From Motacilla alba alba (taxonomy: Eukaryota > Chordata > Aves > Passeriformes > Motacillidae), in contig NC_052020.1 in assembly GCF_015832195.1 (NCBI RefSeq), positions 4,842,254-4,906,253 on the forward strand: a stretch of DNA of 64,000 nucleotides, in the 5' to 3' direction. Under the pieces are notes generated by a model, which did no database searches, was not told the DNA's origin, and was given only the letters and a program-made list of their open reading frames with translations. The position numbers were made by a program, and so were the translations under genes. Shown piece by piece: positions 1-13,195 of this stretch (the stretch's first letter is position 1; every line of letters starts with the position of its first letter).

Positions 1-2599
1 TTCAAAACTTACCTACTGGTAACTTCAGAGTAACAAATCTTTCTGAAATAAAAATGGTGGTTTCCTGCAATGGATGGGGTAGTCTGCCTGTTCACAGTGC
101 TGCTTTTAGGGCAGTACACTGGCTCTATAACACAGAAATGTGGTTGAGGAGGCTATTTCCTACTTTATGTCTTCTTATTCTTGTGGCCATGAAACCCCAG
201 CAGTATTGTTCAGGAAGCTGCTTCCTGTTTGTATGTCATTTCAAAGTCTTATCATGTTTCTCATTCTGCTATGAACACTGATAAATCTGTGGCATTCAGT
301 GAGCTTACAGGTGATGATTTAAGGGGTGAATGACCCCAGGTAAAAAGGACCCTACAGAATCCCAGCTAGGCTCAGGTACAGTGATGCTTGTCCATGAATA
401 CGGGGCAGCTACTGTAATAGGAATAACTAAAAAAATTGAACACAATCCCCAAAATTTCTTCTCATTTAGGAGAGTGTTTCTTAAGTGCAACAGCTTTAGA
501 AAAGCCATAGAAATATTCGTCCCAAGCTCACTGGATTGTGTGCTTCAGTTATTGTTAGTTATTGGAGGATACCATTAATTAGTTGAGTTGGGTTGGATGA
601 CCTGGTTTGCTGGGAAAGACAGACTTATTAGAAAGGTCAGTAATTTATACTACTACAAAAATTCTTTTGTTCAGCCCAGGAATGACCTAGTTTTGCCTTT
701 TCTTTTATATCTCTATGAAACTCAGAGATGCAGAAAGTAGGGCAGGAGGTACTGAAGAGACATTTGCTCAAATGATGTGGTCAGCTGCTGTTAGGTTATT
801 AACTAACTTCTAATTCAAGGCACCAGTTACAAAGCCATGGTGTTGGGGGAGAGCCTGTGCACAAGCACAATAATCTGTTAAGAGCAGATATTCCTCCGAA
901 AGGGGTGACTTACAGTTATCATTACTTTTCATCTGATATTATTATTATTGCTGTGCAGATATCTTAAACTGATTGCTTTGTGATGCTGAATGAGTTCATT
1001 GTAGTCTGGTATTGAGATTGGTTTTAGACTGTGGAAGTGATAGCAAAGGATGAAAAAAATATTTTTCTATAGTTACAGCAAACCAAACCACTCCTGTGCT
1101 TCCACTGCATATTTTGAAGTGAAAACCTCTTTGTTTTCAATGTCTCTTGTCAAAAATACGAAGCTTTAGCATGTCAGTGTAGTCTATTCAAATGGAAAGA
1201 ACCATTTAGATATTTTTTTTTTTCCTTTAGAGCCTCATCTTTTTCCAGTGCTATAGCTGTTCCCCCTGGCAAGTTCCAGCTGCACTCAAAATACTCAAAT
1301 AAGATGGTCTGATAAGGTTGCCTTGTCTCTTAGCTTTTTACTTATTTATAGGAAGAAATGTTTAAATGGTATTTAGAAGAAATAATTACGCAGGGAGTAC
1401 AAAATGTATTTATTTCTGGTGTTTCTTCCCTCCTTGCAACCTGTTTTCATGCTATGGGTCAGGACTTAACAGCTCTCAAGAGCGTCTGGCTGAATAGTGG
1501 CAGGCTTCTGAATCTCAAATCAAGTGCTCTTCAAAGCACCTTACTTCACTTGAGATAAAAACTAGAGGCAGGTTTTTTCTATCTGGCCTATTCATCAAGT
1601 ATAATCTACTGAATTGTTGACATTTCTAAACACTAAAGGGATTTTAAAGATCTTATTGCTCTAAAGAGACTTACTTGTAGTACAGAATAAAGAAGTGAAA
1701 TGAAAAAAATACTGACACATGAAAAGTACAAAACGAAATAACTGAAAGCTGAAAGCAAATAGCTATAATTTGACATATAGTTTCTTTACAAAACACATTT
1801 TTGATGTAGGAGTCTGCTCAAATGTGCAACCCTCCCCCTAACTTTCTGATAAATAACAATGTTTATTTTAATCAAAATTAGTCACAGAAGTCTCGCATTT
1901 AATGTGATACCAGTTTCTGTCATTCATATTTAATATATTTGTTTTCATTCACACTGGGATCCACTGTCTGAAACCGAGTTGTTTAAAAAGAAATTAGTGT
2001 GACCTGTCTTTTAACCTTTCCCCTTCTCATTCTGTGTTTAAAGTTCCTTAAAAGCGTGAGTTTCCCAAAGGGTGGGCAGAATGGCTGCTTGCTCACCAGT
2101 GCAATTTTCCTCTCCTTTTAATAAGTAATATCAATCACTGAATAAAAACATGAGTTTTCATAGCAAAAACGGGTTGAGCCAATATTACAGAGATTAAATT
2201 ACACTTCAGGGATTTCTGAAGTCCAAAGATTATTTGAAGTAGCACTACAAAAGGCTTTGTTACCTGGAGTTTTAAAGTGTAGCTCTGAGTCACGGGGGAT
2301 TAGTGCTGCAAAGATATTAGAATATGAATTATGTAATGTCTGCATCCTTACCTGGAGTTACAGGAACTGAACATAATTCAGTGGCAGTTTCATGATAACA
2401 GAAATACCTTTATTTTTAACTCTTCTGGCCTGCTTTTTGCCATAGCATAAAGTGTCTCCCCGTGGCATTTGCCACTGCAGAGCTGAAGTTTCTAGCTTAT
2501 GAAAATCCGCAAAAGTAAACTGGTCATCTGTTTGTGAATGTGCAGGGTTTTGTAAACCAGCAATACATTTATCTATCTAAATGGTACTTGCTTTTAAAA

Positions 2600-2720
2600 C
2601 AGAGGTTAGTAGCAGTAGTTTGCACTTGCATAGCCCTTTTTCACTTCTCTCTCACTGTTTTAAAGTGATTGAATAATTTTGTGTTCCTCCACACATAATA
2701 ATCCTGCGAAGCAGACCCAG
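2600..2720. repeat. Possible old MIR3-like SINE fragment
   Basis: The stretch around GCACTTGCATAGCCCTTTTT and the later CACATAATAATCCTGCGAAG resembles the MIR3 pattern (low-count 'tttacatagcg...tcacaacacc' layout) in order and spacing, but divergence is high. The identification is by eye only. Confidence 0.3.
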
Positions 2721-5700
2721 AAAAATACCTGTAGCAAAGAAGAGCTTGTCCATGCATGAAAAGCAAAATAATGAAAAAAAAAAAAAAGGGTAAGAAGCTC
2801 CAGAAAATTAGCCTGCTTCAAAAAGCTAGTAAATTGTTCCTATCCCTGAAGCTTTACAAATGTGATAATTGTTGTGTTCTGGTCGTGCAATATGTTTCTG
2901 CACCAAGCTGAGGAGCAAGCCCTCGTGTCTGGAGGAGGGAGCAGGGCTGTGGAACAGGGGCAGGGGGGAATCTGCCCTGTGGGCAGCCTGTGCTCCAGGT
3001 CTGAATGCCCAGAAATGCTTCCCAGCCCTGCTGGGCTGCCTAGCAAGGGAAAGTTTCTAATCCCAGCTGACTTTAAAAAGTAAATACACAGCACAAGGCT
3101 GTTCCTGCTATAAAACAATAACCCCCCCACCCCTCCCCAGCTAACATTTACTTTTCTAGTTGGCAAACCATCACTGAAATGCACTTGCAATGGAGACTTG
3201 CCAGTGTGGGTTGGCTGTCTCGGAGCAGAACCTTTCTGTGAAGTGTTTCTGTGAACTGGCTGATTTTATCAGGGGGCAGAATCCATTTGATCAGTTCTTT
3301 GGTGCAGTTGCACACCCTCGGTAAAGGCTTTTAAAGGAGGGTGTTAATGAGTTTTCTGAAATGTGACAGGAGCTGAGACAGAAGCCTGGTAAATTACAGT
3401 GAACTTTAGCAGATAGTTTTGGATGCAGGCTCAAATATTTGCCGAGGTTTTCAATTTAGCTGAAATTTTCGAGGGTGACAGTAACACTGTCATCCTGGAA
3501 CAGATGCTTCTGCTCTGAATGCTGTTTCTCCCTCCTCCCCACATGCACAGCTTTTGTTTGTACACACGGTGCCTCGAACGCTCCTCAAGCTTCCCAGTGG
3601 AGAGACTCAAGTTGTTGTAGAGCATCGTGGGCATCACCAGCAGCTCTGGAACATTTCCAGTGAACCATCTGCAGTGTGATAGGAAATCTGTGCTCCGTGG
3701 CATGCTGCAGTGCCATTCGGAGAAGGAGCAGACACACTGCAGGCACTGATTCTATGAGAAGCTTCAGAGAGTCGTAGGACTGAATTCCTCCCCTTGACCT
3801 TTTAGTCTCGGAGGTAAGAATTTGGTTTAAGGAGTCCCTCAGGTTTCCTGAATAATCAGCAGATGGGGACAAGCACTTGCGGGGAGGATCCGTCCCACCC
3901 TGATTTATAATGTGGGTTAGGCTGAGTGGCTGACTTGTAGACAGCTGCAATTAGGTTGAATGAATCCATCAGGGAAGAGAATGTGACATGAACATCAGCA
4001 TCCACCCGGGCTGTCCTGAGAGCCCTGGAATCACCCAGGCTTGCATCACGGGGCCCACACTGCTCTTACGTAAGCTCAGGGAGGAGATATTCAGCAGAAA
4101 GAGCAGATCCACAGGAGAAATGCCCTTGTTTTGGACACAGATGATAACATCAGACTCGTGAGCTACTGCTTGAATTTAGAACATTATTTCCTTCCAGGAT
4201 TTAGACAATATATTCCAATCTCAACAATATATTCTCAATCTCACGCCTGGATTATATAACTAGATTATATTAACTCCTGGCCTCCATCTTTCCCTTTCTT
4301 CACTCCATCTTTTCTTCAGCCCTTTGTCACTTCATTTCTTTCCCTATGGCTGTTCTCTTTCACTCACCTTTCTGAACATTACTTTTTCAATTAGAAGGTC
4401 AAAAAAAAAAACCCTTTCATAAAGCATTAATACGGTATTTATATATCATTACACTTTTCCTTCTGCCTTGATATTTTGTTGTTTTCCTTTTTACCCACTT
4501 TGTGTCTCTTCAAGACACAGACATTCTTTCCATTTGTGCCTGATAAGAGCTGTATCAATATTTCTAGAGTGTGCTGTGTAAGTATTTAGTCCAGTTCTGC
4601 TTGTGAGATTACCATAGGTTCCTCTGAATTTTGGATCAGACAAGCAGTTGAACACCTGCAGTCCTTGGGCAGCCTATAACCATTACTGATGGATCCAGCC
4701 CTTTTTATAGGCTTCCTCATGATCCAGAGACTGCAGCTAGAACATAAAGGACCTGTATTTTTATCTTCCATTTGAGTCCCTTCACATGTAACAAATCCAC
4801 ATGTTGGAATTTTTCTTTGGAATGAGTTTGTTTGGACAATTGTCTGTACTTTCCTTTCCTGACACTGAAAATAATGACTGGAGCTGCACATCCATGAACC
4901 CACCCATCTCTACTCAGTCTGGAACTGGAACTTCTTCAGCCACCCAAAATACCCCAGGGATGCGTTTTTACAAACACAGACAGAATTGAAGAGTATTGGT
5001 GCAAGCAAATATCTCTGAACAACAGCCAGTGTTATAAAACCAAGCTTTAAATTCAGACTCAGGAGTCCAGATTTCTGGTCAGGAAACAGAAACAGGACCA
5101 TGTGGCACATCCAAACAAATCAGCAGAGTTTGAATTGAATTCTCCTGGATGTTATCATATCCCTTCTGTAAAGCACATACACTGAAAACTGTAGCAGTGT
5201 TCTGAAACGTTTAATGGATTTTTGCAAAATCTATCATTAAAGGAAATAGCTTTACTAATGGCTTTTAATTTTGCACGTGCTCTTAAAAAATGCTGTTCAA
5301 ACAATCTGTTTGTGCTATTGGAAACCCACCTTAAAACATCACTGTTCTGTACATGAAGTGAAAGTGAGATTGGCCCTGGTTTTATTTTCCATTCTCTGGG
5401 TGAGGGAAAATAGGAGTTTTAGAATTGTGTTCAAATATTCTCAGTAGCACTATCTATCCTTTAGCAGGCAGACTTATACAGGTAGAAGTTCATTTCTCAG
5501 TTATTCTCACTGGAAGCCTTCTCTCAACACCTGATGTTAGCAATAGCTCACAACACGATGGCTTGGGTTGTACTTCAACTTTAAAAAAAATAAATAGGAC
5601 TTGCATATGGTAGATGTTATTTTAACATGTCATTTTAACAGGAGTTTTAACATGAGTTGATATAGTTGTTTTTTATAAGTCAAGCACAGTTACCTAAAAT

Positions 5701-6787
5701 GTAGAAAAATTTCAGAATGCTCTTTCTAAAAGTCAAGTCTTTTGTTCTTTGAGGCCAGTTTAGGAAATTTATCTATCCCTGTGGTCTAAAAATGGTGATG
5801 TAGTGTCAGTGAATATGGCAGAACAAGAAGAAGCTGAGTTCATGTCCATTATACAGAAAAATAGTTACCAACTGTTTTGTCTCCTGAATATGTTAAAATG
5901 CTGAGCCAATTGTAACATGGACCTAAAAGATTCACAATGAAAGGTTTAAGAAGAGTTTGGGTAAGACTGAAATGCAGCTATGAGAGAATAGTTTGGCTCC
6001 ATTCTCTCCACAAGATAAATGTTGCTGATTGTGAGACCCCATCATTATTTGTGAGCCAAATTTGACAGCAGCCATCTGATTTTTGCCTGACACAGGCCTA
6101 GGCCACTTGGAATGAGTTTTCTGTTCCTTGCTGAGAGAGCTGTTAATGTCTTCAGTGGCCAAGTGCTTATTGTTTACTCATTGAGAAGTGAACTTCTGTT
6201 AACTCAGCAGTTATTACTGTGTGGCAGTAATAAAATTTTCGTGTGTTTTCATTACAATGTTTTGGTATGTAAGTTAATACAAAGTTATGTCAATGTAAGT
6301 GATGTGTAACTCCAGTAGACCACATGTCCAATAAAAGAGAATTAATTTCATCGGAATACAGATATCTGGTGCCCCTCAGCTTGTGAGCTTGGCAAGAGAA
6401 GAAGCCAAAACTTGTAGTAACCTCCATGTCAAATACCTGAGAAAAACCTTTCTCTCTAGAAGACATTTAGTCTTGTAGCTGCACATCTTTGTGTTTACAG
6501 TAAGCCCAAAGGTAGAAATTACTACTGGTAATTAAAATTAGGTGATAATAAATAGACATGAAGGGGAAAACATCACGCCAAACATCTGTCTTGTGGGGCC
6601 TTTATGGGATGGGGAGAGTTCTGCTTCAAAGAGAAGTAAGTAGGATGTAAAGCTCCCCAACTAGGAGTCTGCATCTTTCATTTTCCCAGCATTCCTAAAA
6701 TTCTTCTCCCCACCCCCCTCTTCCCCCTAAACCAAATCCCTTCGGCTTTGGTGACTTCAGTCTTCATGGAGTTGCAGCAAATGGAAG

Positions 6788-6855
6788 TAGAAGGGATCTG
6801 GAGAGGTCATTAACCCATCTCCCTGCCCCAAGGCAGGGCTGCAGCCATACTAGAC
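6788..6855. repeat. Possible CR1 3'-end fragment
   Basis: The phrase GGAGAGGTCATTAACCCATC followed by CTCCCTGCCCCAAGGCAGGG resembles the 'gaggtcatctagtccaacctccctgc' segment near CR1 LINE 3' ends. It is short and diverged, and a chance match cannot be excluded. Confidence 0.35.
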
Positions 6856-7369
6856 TAATAAGCTGCTTTTTTTTTTTGCCTTTTTTTTTTTTTTTTTTTT
6901 TGGTCAAAGATCCAAATAAATGAATTGTAAAGATTTTTGGGAAGTTTGGGCCCAGCTGTTAAAGCTTTGTGTAACTGCTAACAGAGTCACAAGGTTGACT
7001 TCGGTGAAATTACTTTTACATTAATCAAATTAAGGACAAACTATCAGCCCATTTTTAATGAGATTCAGTGATTTTGCAACACTCATTATGTTTGGGGGGT
7101 TTTTTGCTACAATATTACACTTCAAACAGGTATGAAATTATAATAATGATTTTGGAGTAATATACAGAATTACTTGGGGTTTAGATTTGTGCCAGTACAC
7201 ATATATCTGCTTATCACGTTGTTGCTAAAAAATTGTTATATTCTTCTTTGCTTAAAGCATTTTACAGAATATATGATTTTTGTAGCCCTCTCTAAGACAA
7301 TCCCCTTGATAAAGTAAGATACACTGGCAAAACCTCTCGCTAGTATTTTTGTATAATAGGAATTTTTTT

Positions 7370-7552
7370 ACATTATAAATAAATATAATTTAACAAATAA
7401 TATTTAAAATAGAATTACATTAATAAAATTGTTAAAAGCACTTACATAAATATTATTTAATAATTAATATTTATTTAATAAACAATAATTTTAAAATAAA
7501 TAACTAATACAATAAAATAATATATAATATTTAGTTAATAAATAAACCAAAC
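7370..7552. repeat. AT-rich low-complexity stretch
   Basis: The stretch consists almost entirely of A and T with repeated AATAAATATTTAATAA-like words. It has no coding potential. Confidence 0.8.
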
Positions 7553-8120
7553 CTAGCAGCCCACTGGAAGTTCCTGGAATAGCCATGATGTGGATCTTTG
7601 CATCCCAGAAAACCATCAGTGAGTATTTGGTCCTCTGTGCTGGGACTGGACTCCCTGTGTCCCTTCTGAGCTGTCCTTTTACATCATCTCATCTTCCACT
7701 TCTGCCTTTTTTTTTCCCCCATTGAGAACAAATAAAGTAATTAAAGTTTTCTTCGGGCAGAGGGAGGAGCAGACACAAAGTATGTCATAAGTTTTGTCTA
7801 AACTGTTTTCCTTTGGTAATGCATGCCCTAAAGCTGTGTGCTTAGCTGGCTTCAGTGTAATTGTTCCTACCCTGCAAAGCCTTCCTGACTGCCCAAAACA
7901 GCACCTCAACTCCCACCAGGCCCCTTCCCCAGCTGTGCCCTGCTCCATCATTTCCTTTTTCTTCAGCCACTGAAGGAAAATTAAGGGTCTGATTCTGAAG
8001 ATCCCGAGTTTAAACCTTCCTGAGAGCCTCTGTGGGTGAAAATATTGTGTGATCATGTAATGATAACAATGCAGATACACAATTAATTAACCTTGCACAA
8101 AGGAAGTTTACTCCAGCATT

Positions 8121-8520
8121 CCCTAGTATTTCATTGATAAACTTTCCTTTCCTTTGATAAACTGATAAATACCCTAGTATTTCACTGATAAACTTTCCTA
8201 ACTGATTAATACTCTAGTATTTCATTGATAAACTTTCCTTTCCTTTCCTTTCCTTTCCTTTCCTTTCCTTTCCTTTCCTTTCCTTTCCTTTCCTTTCCTT
8301 TCCTTTCCTTTCCTTTCCTTTCCTTTCCTTTCCTTTCCTTTCCTTTCCTTTCCTTTCCTTTCCTTTCCTTTCCTTTCCACTAATAAATACCCTAGTATTT
8401 CATTGATAAACTTTACTTTGCTTTGATTAACAGATAAATACTCTAGTATTTAATGGATAAACTTTCCTTTCCTTTGACAAACTGATAAATACTTTAGTAT
8501 TTCACTGATAAACTTCACCT
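8121..8520 (+). repeat. 51-bp minisatellite (six diverged units) interrupted by a pentanucleotide array
   Basis: Units begin with CCTAGTATTTCATTGATAAA-like sequence at about 8121, 8172, 8212, 8390, 8441 and 8492. Typical spacing is 51 bp; one unit is shortened to about 40 bp. Most units contain a short TTTCCTTTCC or similar core, and in the third unit this core has expanded to about 145 bp. It lies inside the ELP4 intron. Confidence 0.88.
8234..8378 (+). repeat. (TTTCC)29 microsatellite
   Basis: These are 29 perfect copies of TTTCC (145 bp). The array is embedded in one unit of the surrounding 51-bp minisatellite and is strongly strand-asymmetric (pyrimidine on +, purine on -). Confidence 0.97.
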
Positions 8521-8942
8521 TCCTTTCTAAGAAGTTATCCCAAGGAGGGTGATTATAGGATCCTATTTTCACTTGCACGTTTACTTTTGCCACATTATGA
8601 CCATTTTGCCTTAAAATACTGTTGCCTTGCCAGCTTGCTCTCAGCTACAGAAAGTTTTGTGGTTCTGGAATATTTCAGTAAAAATGTTAAATTATTTAAA
8701 CTAATTTTATGTCTAACATTTAGGCCGTGAATGGGGTTTTGCTGTCCTGTGAGAGCCCACCTTTGGCACACTCAGTGCATAAAAATTGCCTCTTCTCCAG
8801 GTGTTTACCTGCTTTTAGGAGCAGGGGAGCCACTGGCTGTGCCCACAGCTTGGGCTGGGGAGAGGGGCAGGAAGCAGGAATGGGAAGGACGCATCCAGAA
8901 TGGGTGAGAAGAGGAGGAGGACAACAAACTAGGGGGCTGTTA

Positions 8943-9107
8943 AACATTCTGGAAAAGCAATTCCTAATGGCCTCAGATCCTGTTTCTGAAATTGGGAGAT
9001 AACTTTTGCCATGTGTTTTATGTGCCTCAATTCCCTGCCTCTGAAATGAAGGTGACTTTGCTGCCTTCTCTCCCAAGAATATTAGGAAAATGACACAGTT
9101 GGTATTT
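8943..9107 (+). repeat. 165-bp direct repeat, copy A
   Basis: It aligns without a gap to 10304-10468. Shared blocks include AACATTCTGGAAAAGCAA and TTCTCTCCCAAGAATATTAG. On the - strand part of it resembles a MIR-like core (TGAGGCACAT...), so it could be two copies of an old SINE rather than a local duplication. Confidence 0.85.
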
Positions 9108-9480
9108 GGTGAACACAAGGAAGGCAAGGAAGGGGAGCCTGGTGCTGAGTTTGAGCCTAGGCTTAAGGAACAGGGGCTGGGAACAGAGGCAGGAGAAATG
9201 CAGGAATGTCAGGGACAGGAGTGAAGAGCTTGCGTGCAGAATGTTGAGACTGGGGACAGCAGATAACCAGAGAAGGGACATTTTTGGCTTGAAAAGCAGT
9301 TGTGGGATGGAAAGCCTGGGCAAGGATTGGGATTGCCAATGTGAGCAAAATCATCCTGGTTGTTACCAGGCTGATCAGAGAAAGAGAGCTTGAAAGGGAT
9401 GGGGCTCAGAGCCTCGGAAGTAGCAGAGAAGTCAGTCCACCAGAAAACGTTTTGTGTTTAACTGGGGCTTTAAATGGGAT

Positions 9481-9555
9481 TGTTTCTCTTCAAATATCTG
9501 AGTGAATGTTTCTCAGCAAATATCTGAGTGAAGTTTCTCAGCAAATATCTGTGAA
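9481..9555 (+). repeat. 25-26 bp tandem repeat, about three copies
   Basis: AAATATCTGAGTGAA-type words recur at 9492, 9518 and 9543, each linked by TTTCTC(A/T)GC-type sequence. This is a small local tandem duplication in the ELP4 intron. Confidence 0.75.
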
Positions 9556-10303
9556 AATGTGGTGTTGGTGTTCCAGAAGGATCACAGCCTGTTCATACCA
9601 TCACTTACTGCCTTAGCTCAAGTGACCAAAATGTCCCTTTGGTACCAAAAATAAAGGCCAGCTGCTTAACCTGTAGATGTCTGTATAGTGCCATGCAATG
9701 AATTGCCTCTTTGTTTGTGGCTTAACATTTAGAATTTTTTTTAATGGTGTTAATATATTAGGATTATTTTCAGCCCTGCATATGGGCACACAGAAAATTT
9801 CTCCACACAGAAAATGGAAGGAGTGGTATTTTGAAATACCTGTGCAGGCTTTGTTCACAGGGAGCATGTGTGTGTCCAGTGGTTCTGATCTTAATGACAA
9901 GATAATATTCAGCTGTTTTCAAAGGACTCTGGTCTGGTTTGTTGTGCAGAATAGGTCTGGTCTAAGGATGAATGTGATATATGCAGTGAAATGTGCTTCC
10001 TGGAGAACCAGCAATTTTATAATAATGTTTGAAAGCTGGGATTGTAGAGGGATGGATTGTAGAGGAAAGCATTGCAGGAGGAATGGTCTCATAATTAAAA
10101 CATGGAAGGTATGGTGTGTGTCTCTGCCAATACCACTGAACTTCTGTGTGGCCATGTTGCTTCAAGGCAGCATTTTTGTTTCGATACTTTTATTTTGTGT
10201 CTCTTGCTTTCTGAGTGCCTGACGTGGGGCTCTTGAAGAAATACAGAGCACCCAGCTGCTACTGAAGTTAGCATTTGAACACGTGAAATTCTGTAAAATG
10301 TTC

Positions 10304-10468
10304 AACATTCTGGAAAAGCAAGTCCTAACTGCCTGAGATTCTGTTTCTGAAATTAGGAGATACCTTTTGCTTTGTGCTTTATGTGCCTCAATTCCCTGCC
10401 TCTGAAATGGAGGTAGCTTTGCTGCCTTCTCTCCCAAGAATATTAGGAAAATAACACAGTTGGTATTT
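10304..10468 (+). repeat. 165-bp direct repeat, copy B
   Basis: This is the second copy of the segment at 8943-9107, in the same orientation, of the same length and with scattered substitutions only. Confidence 0.85.
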
Positions 10469-10835
10469 GTGAAGCATTCAAGTGCTATATTCTGACATGT
10501 GCTATTGAAAAGCCATTCTGTCTTCAGAACAAGGTTTGAATAGTGTACAATAAAAGTGTCAGAAAAGCTCAGAGTAAACAGTGACAAGAAAATAAAATAG
10601 TGGCTAGCCAGTCACTAAAGGAATAGCCAGTCACTAAATGAGCACTGTGCATCCTCTTCACTGAGGAAGATGGGGAAGGAGAGTGTAAGGCCTGGATAAT
10701 GAAATTCTGTATCTTAACAAATACATCTGTAAAAGCCTAACTCACTTCCAACATCCAATCTAAGGATCTTGAACTTTTTTACTTTTCCCATCTAAATCTT
10801 TGCAAATTTGTAGACATTCTTCTGTCTATTTTCTG

Positions 10836-11700
10836 AAATAGACAGTATAATAGTAGTATATATTCTAAAAGTATATCTTTTATATATATATATACTATTA
10901 TAGTAGTATATATTCTAAAAGTGTATATTTATTTATTTACATTTATATTTAAAAGATAGTCGTATATATTCTAAAATAATATACTTATTTTAGAATAAAT
11001 ATAGCAAACTAACACAGCATTGACGTAAAAGATGTTTTTTGTTTTCTGACCACACTTTAAAGTCCAGGGCGGTGTATAAATAGACAGTATTATAGATGTA
11101 TATATTTTAAAAGTATATTTTTATATATATATACTTTTATAGTAGTATATGTTCTAAAACTATATATTATAATTATATGTATATATATAATATATAAATT
11201 ATATATAATAATTACATATATTGTGCATATTATATGTAATTATATCCATTATATATTATAATAATATTATATACTACTACTATTATAGTAGTATATATTT
11301 TTAAAGTATATTTTATATATATTGTATATATATATGCTATTATAGTAGTATATATTCTAAAAGTATATATATTATATATATTAATATAATAATAACATAA
11401 TATGTAGACACTATTATAGTAGTATATATTTTAGAAGTATACACATAATATATATTAATATATAATAATGATTATATATAATTACATATATTGTATATAT
11501 TATATACATAATTATATCCATTATATATATTATTATAATGGTGTATATATATGCAGTATTATAGTAGTATATATTTTAAAAGTGTGTGTATATATATATA
11601 AAATATATATATACTATTATAGTATTATATATTCTAAAAGTATATATCTATTAATATTTAAAATATGGTAGCATATATTCTAAAATTATATATTTGTTTT
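10836..11700. repeat. AT-rich complex satellite-like array
   Basis: About 0.85 kb consists of TATATA runs and recurring modules of the form TATTATAGTAGTATATATTC followed by TAAAAGTATAT. At least seven module copies can be seen, with long self-complementary stretches. No coding content is credible; the ORF-like reading over it is only Tyr/Ile repeats. Confidence 0.9.
11003..11075 (+). repeat. 73-bp direct repeat, left copy, within the AT array
   Basis: AGCAAACTAACACAGCATTG through AGTCCAGGGCGGTGT recurs at 11713-11784 with few changes. The two copies bracket most of the AT modules, suggesting that a composite unit (AT modules plus unique segment) was duplicated. Confidence 0.85.
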
Positions 11701-11712
11701 ATAATAAATATT

Positions 11713-11784
11713 AGCAAATGAACACAGCGTTGACATGAAAGACTTTTTTGTTTTCTGACTCCACTTTGAAGTCCAGGGCGGTGT
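11713..11784 (+). repeat. 73-bp direct repeat, right copy
   Basis: This is the second copy of the 11003-11075 segment, ending in the same GTCCAGGGCGGTGT and lying at the right edge of the AT array. Confidence 0.85.
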
Positions 11785-13084
11785 GGCAGGGTTTGCAGTG
11801 GTTCCCTGTCTGTGATATTTAGCCAGGGATATTTAGTCCCTGAGGAAAATGAGTTTGCTGGGCCTTGGTTCTGCTTGTTCCCCATCACAGACATGCCAGC
11901 AGGGAGTGGGAGAAGGTTGGATTCCTTCACTTGTCTCTCCACCTCCCACATCCCCCTGCCCACAGCAAAGTACTGTACACTTTTTCAGGAAGAAAATGTG
12001 CTTGAGAGATCTGCCAAGTGCTCCCCTGCACTTCCCAGCTTCTCCTTCTCTGCTTTGCAGTGCTTTCATCCCCTCCCACACCATCCTTGGCTTTTCCCAG
12101 CAGACCTTTTGCTCAGCAGCCAGAGGAGAAAGGCTCGTGTGCCATGTGTTGAGGCAGAAATGAGGCATCATGAGCCACAGCCACAGCCAGGTTTAACCTG
12201 CCTAGGAGTAAGGGGAGAGCTGTGGGTGAGGGATTCTCTGCCACAGCCCTGGTTTAATGCAGCTAAAATTCAGAGCTGCAGTTACTGTGTGGCGTTTACA
12301 GGTGTGTGGGTTGTGCTTCACAGGCAAGATGCTGTCAGTAAATGCACACTTTCCTATTCCAGCACTGGGCTATGGCATCTCACCCTGCACACAGGCTTTC
12401 CTGCTCCTCATGCATTACTTTTTGCATTTCCTTCCCTTGGAGAAAATAACAGCACAGTTCTTCTCCCAGTGCTGCCCACAGCCAGGATTGGCCAGTGGTG
12501 GAAGCCCTTGGGAGCATCTCTCAAGTTACACCGAGCTGCACAGTCTCAGAGCCAGCAAGGAATTCTGCAGTCAGCTCACTGAAAATTCAAAGATTTCCTA
12601 TGCTTTTTAATCTAAATCTTATGTCACAGAAGTTCCAGAAGCATTGAAGAAGGGGAAGCTGTCTTTAGGTGTGATAAAAGCAAAAATGTGGCAAAGCTGA
12701 GGATAAGGGTAGTCCACAGAGCCTCCTAATTCAGTTTTGCAGCCACTGCTGTTCTCCTGTTCCCTTCAGAAGTGTGTGCATTTTAAAGGAACCACCCAGT
12801 TTAGCCTTTGCCTACTAAATCTTTCAAGAAATATGCTCCTTCCATGATACCAGTTTCATAAATTATTGCACTGTGCAGAAGATGCTCAACTGTCTCATCT
12901 GACCCAGCTTGGGTCCAAAAGCAAGCCAGTCATTAAGCAATCAAAGCCTCAGTTTTACATTAATTCTCACCTTACTTTACAAAAGCTGGATGGTAATGTC
13001 GTGTCTTTTATCTATGTCCCTCAGAGGGAGGATGGAAGTATTTTTGTCATCGTTGAAAAATAAGGTTTATTGTGCAAGGACCAT

Positions 13085-13195
13085 GTGCTTGTGGGCAGCC
13101 ATGTGACCTCTGTCTCTGTTTCCCCATCTGTAAACTGGATTTAATGTTCCTACAACTCACTGGGGAGGGCAGGCTTTGATTAACATGTATGATTG
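13085..13195 (-). repeat. MIR SINE fragment (reverse orientation)
   Basis: GTTTCCCCATCTGTAAACTG preceded by GACCTCTGTCTCT is the reverse complement of the MIR core (gaggaaactgaggcacagagagg). The following CCTACAACTCACTGGGGAGG and TTGATTAACATGTA continue the MIR pattern. Confidence 0.7.

Noticed and set aside
11812..12582. 256-codon open frame on + in the ELP4 intron
   Set aside because: Its composition is ordinary intron sequence, it resembles no protein I know, it has no splice context, and competing frames of similar length overlap it.
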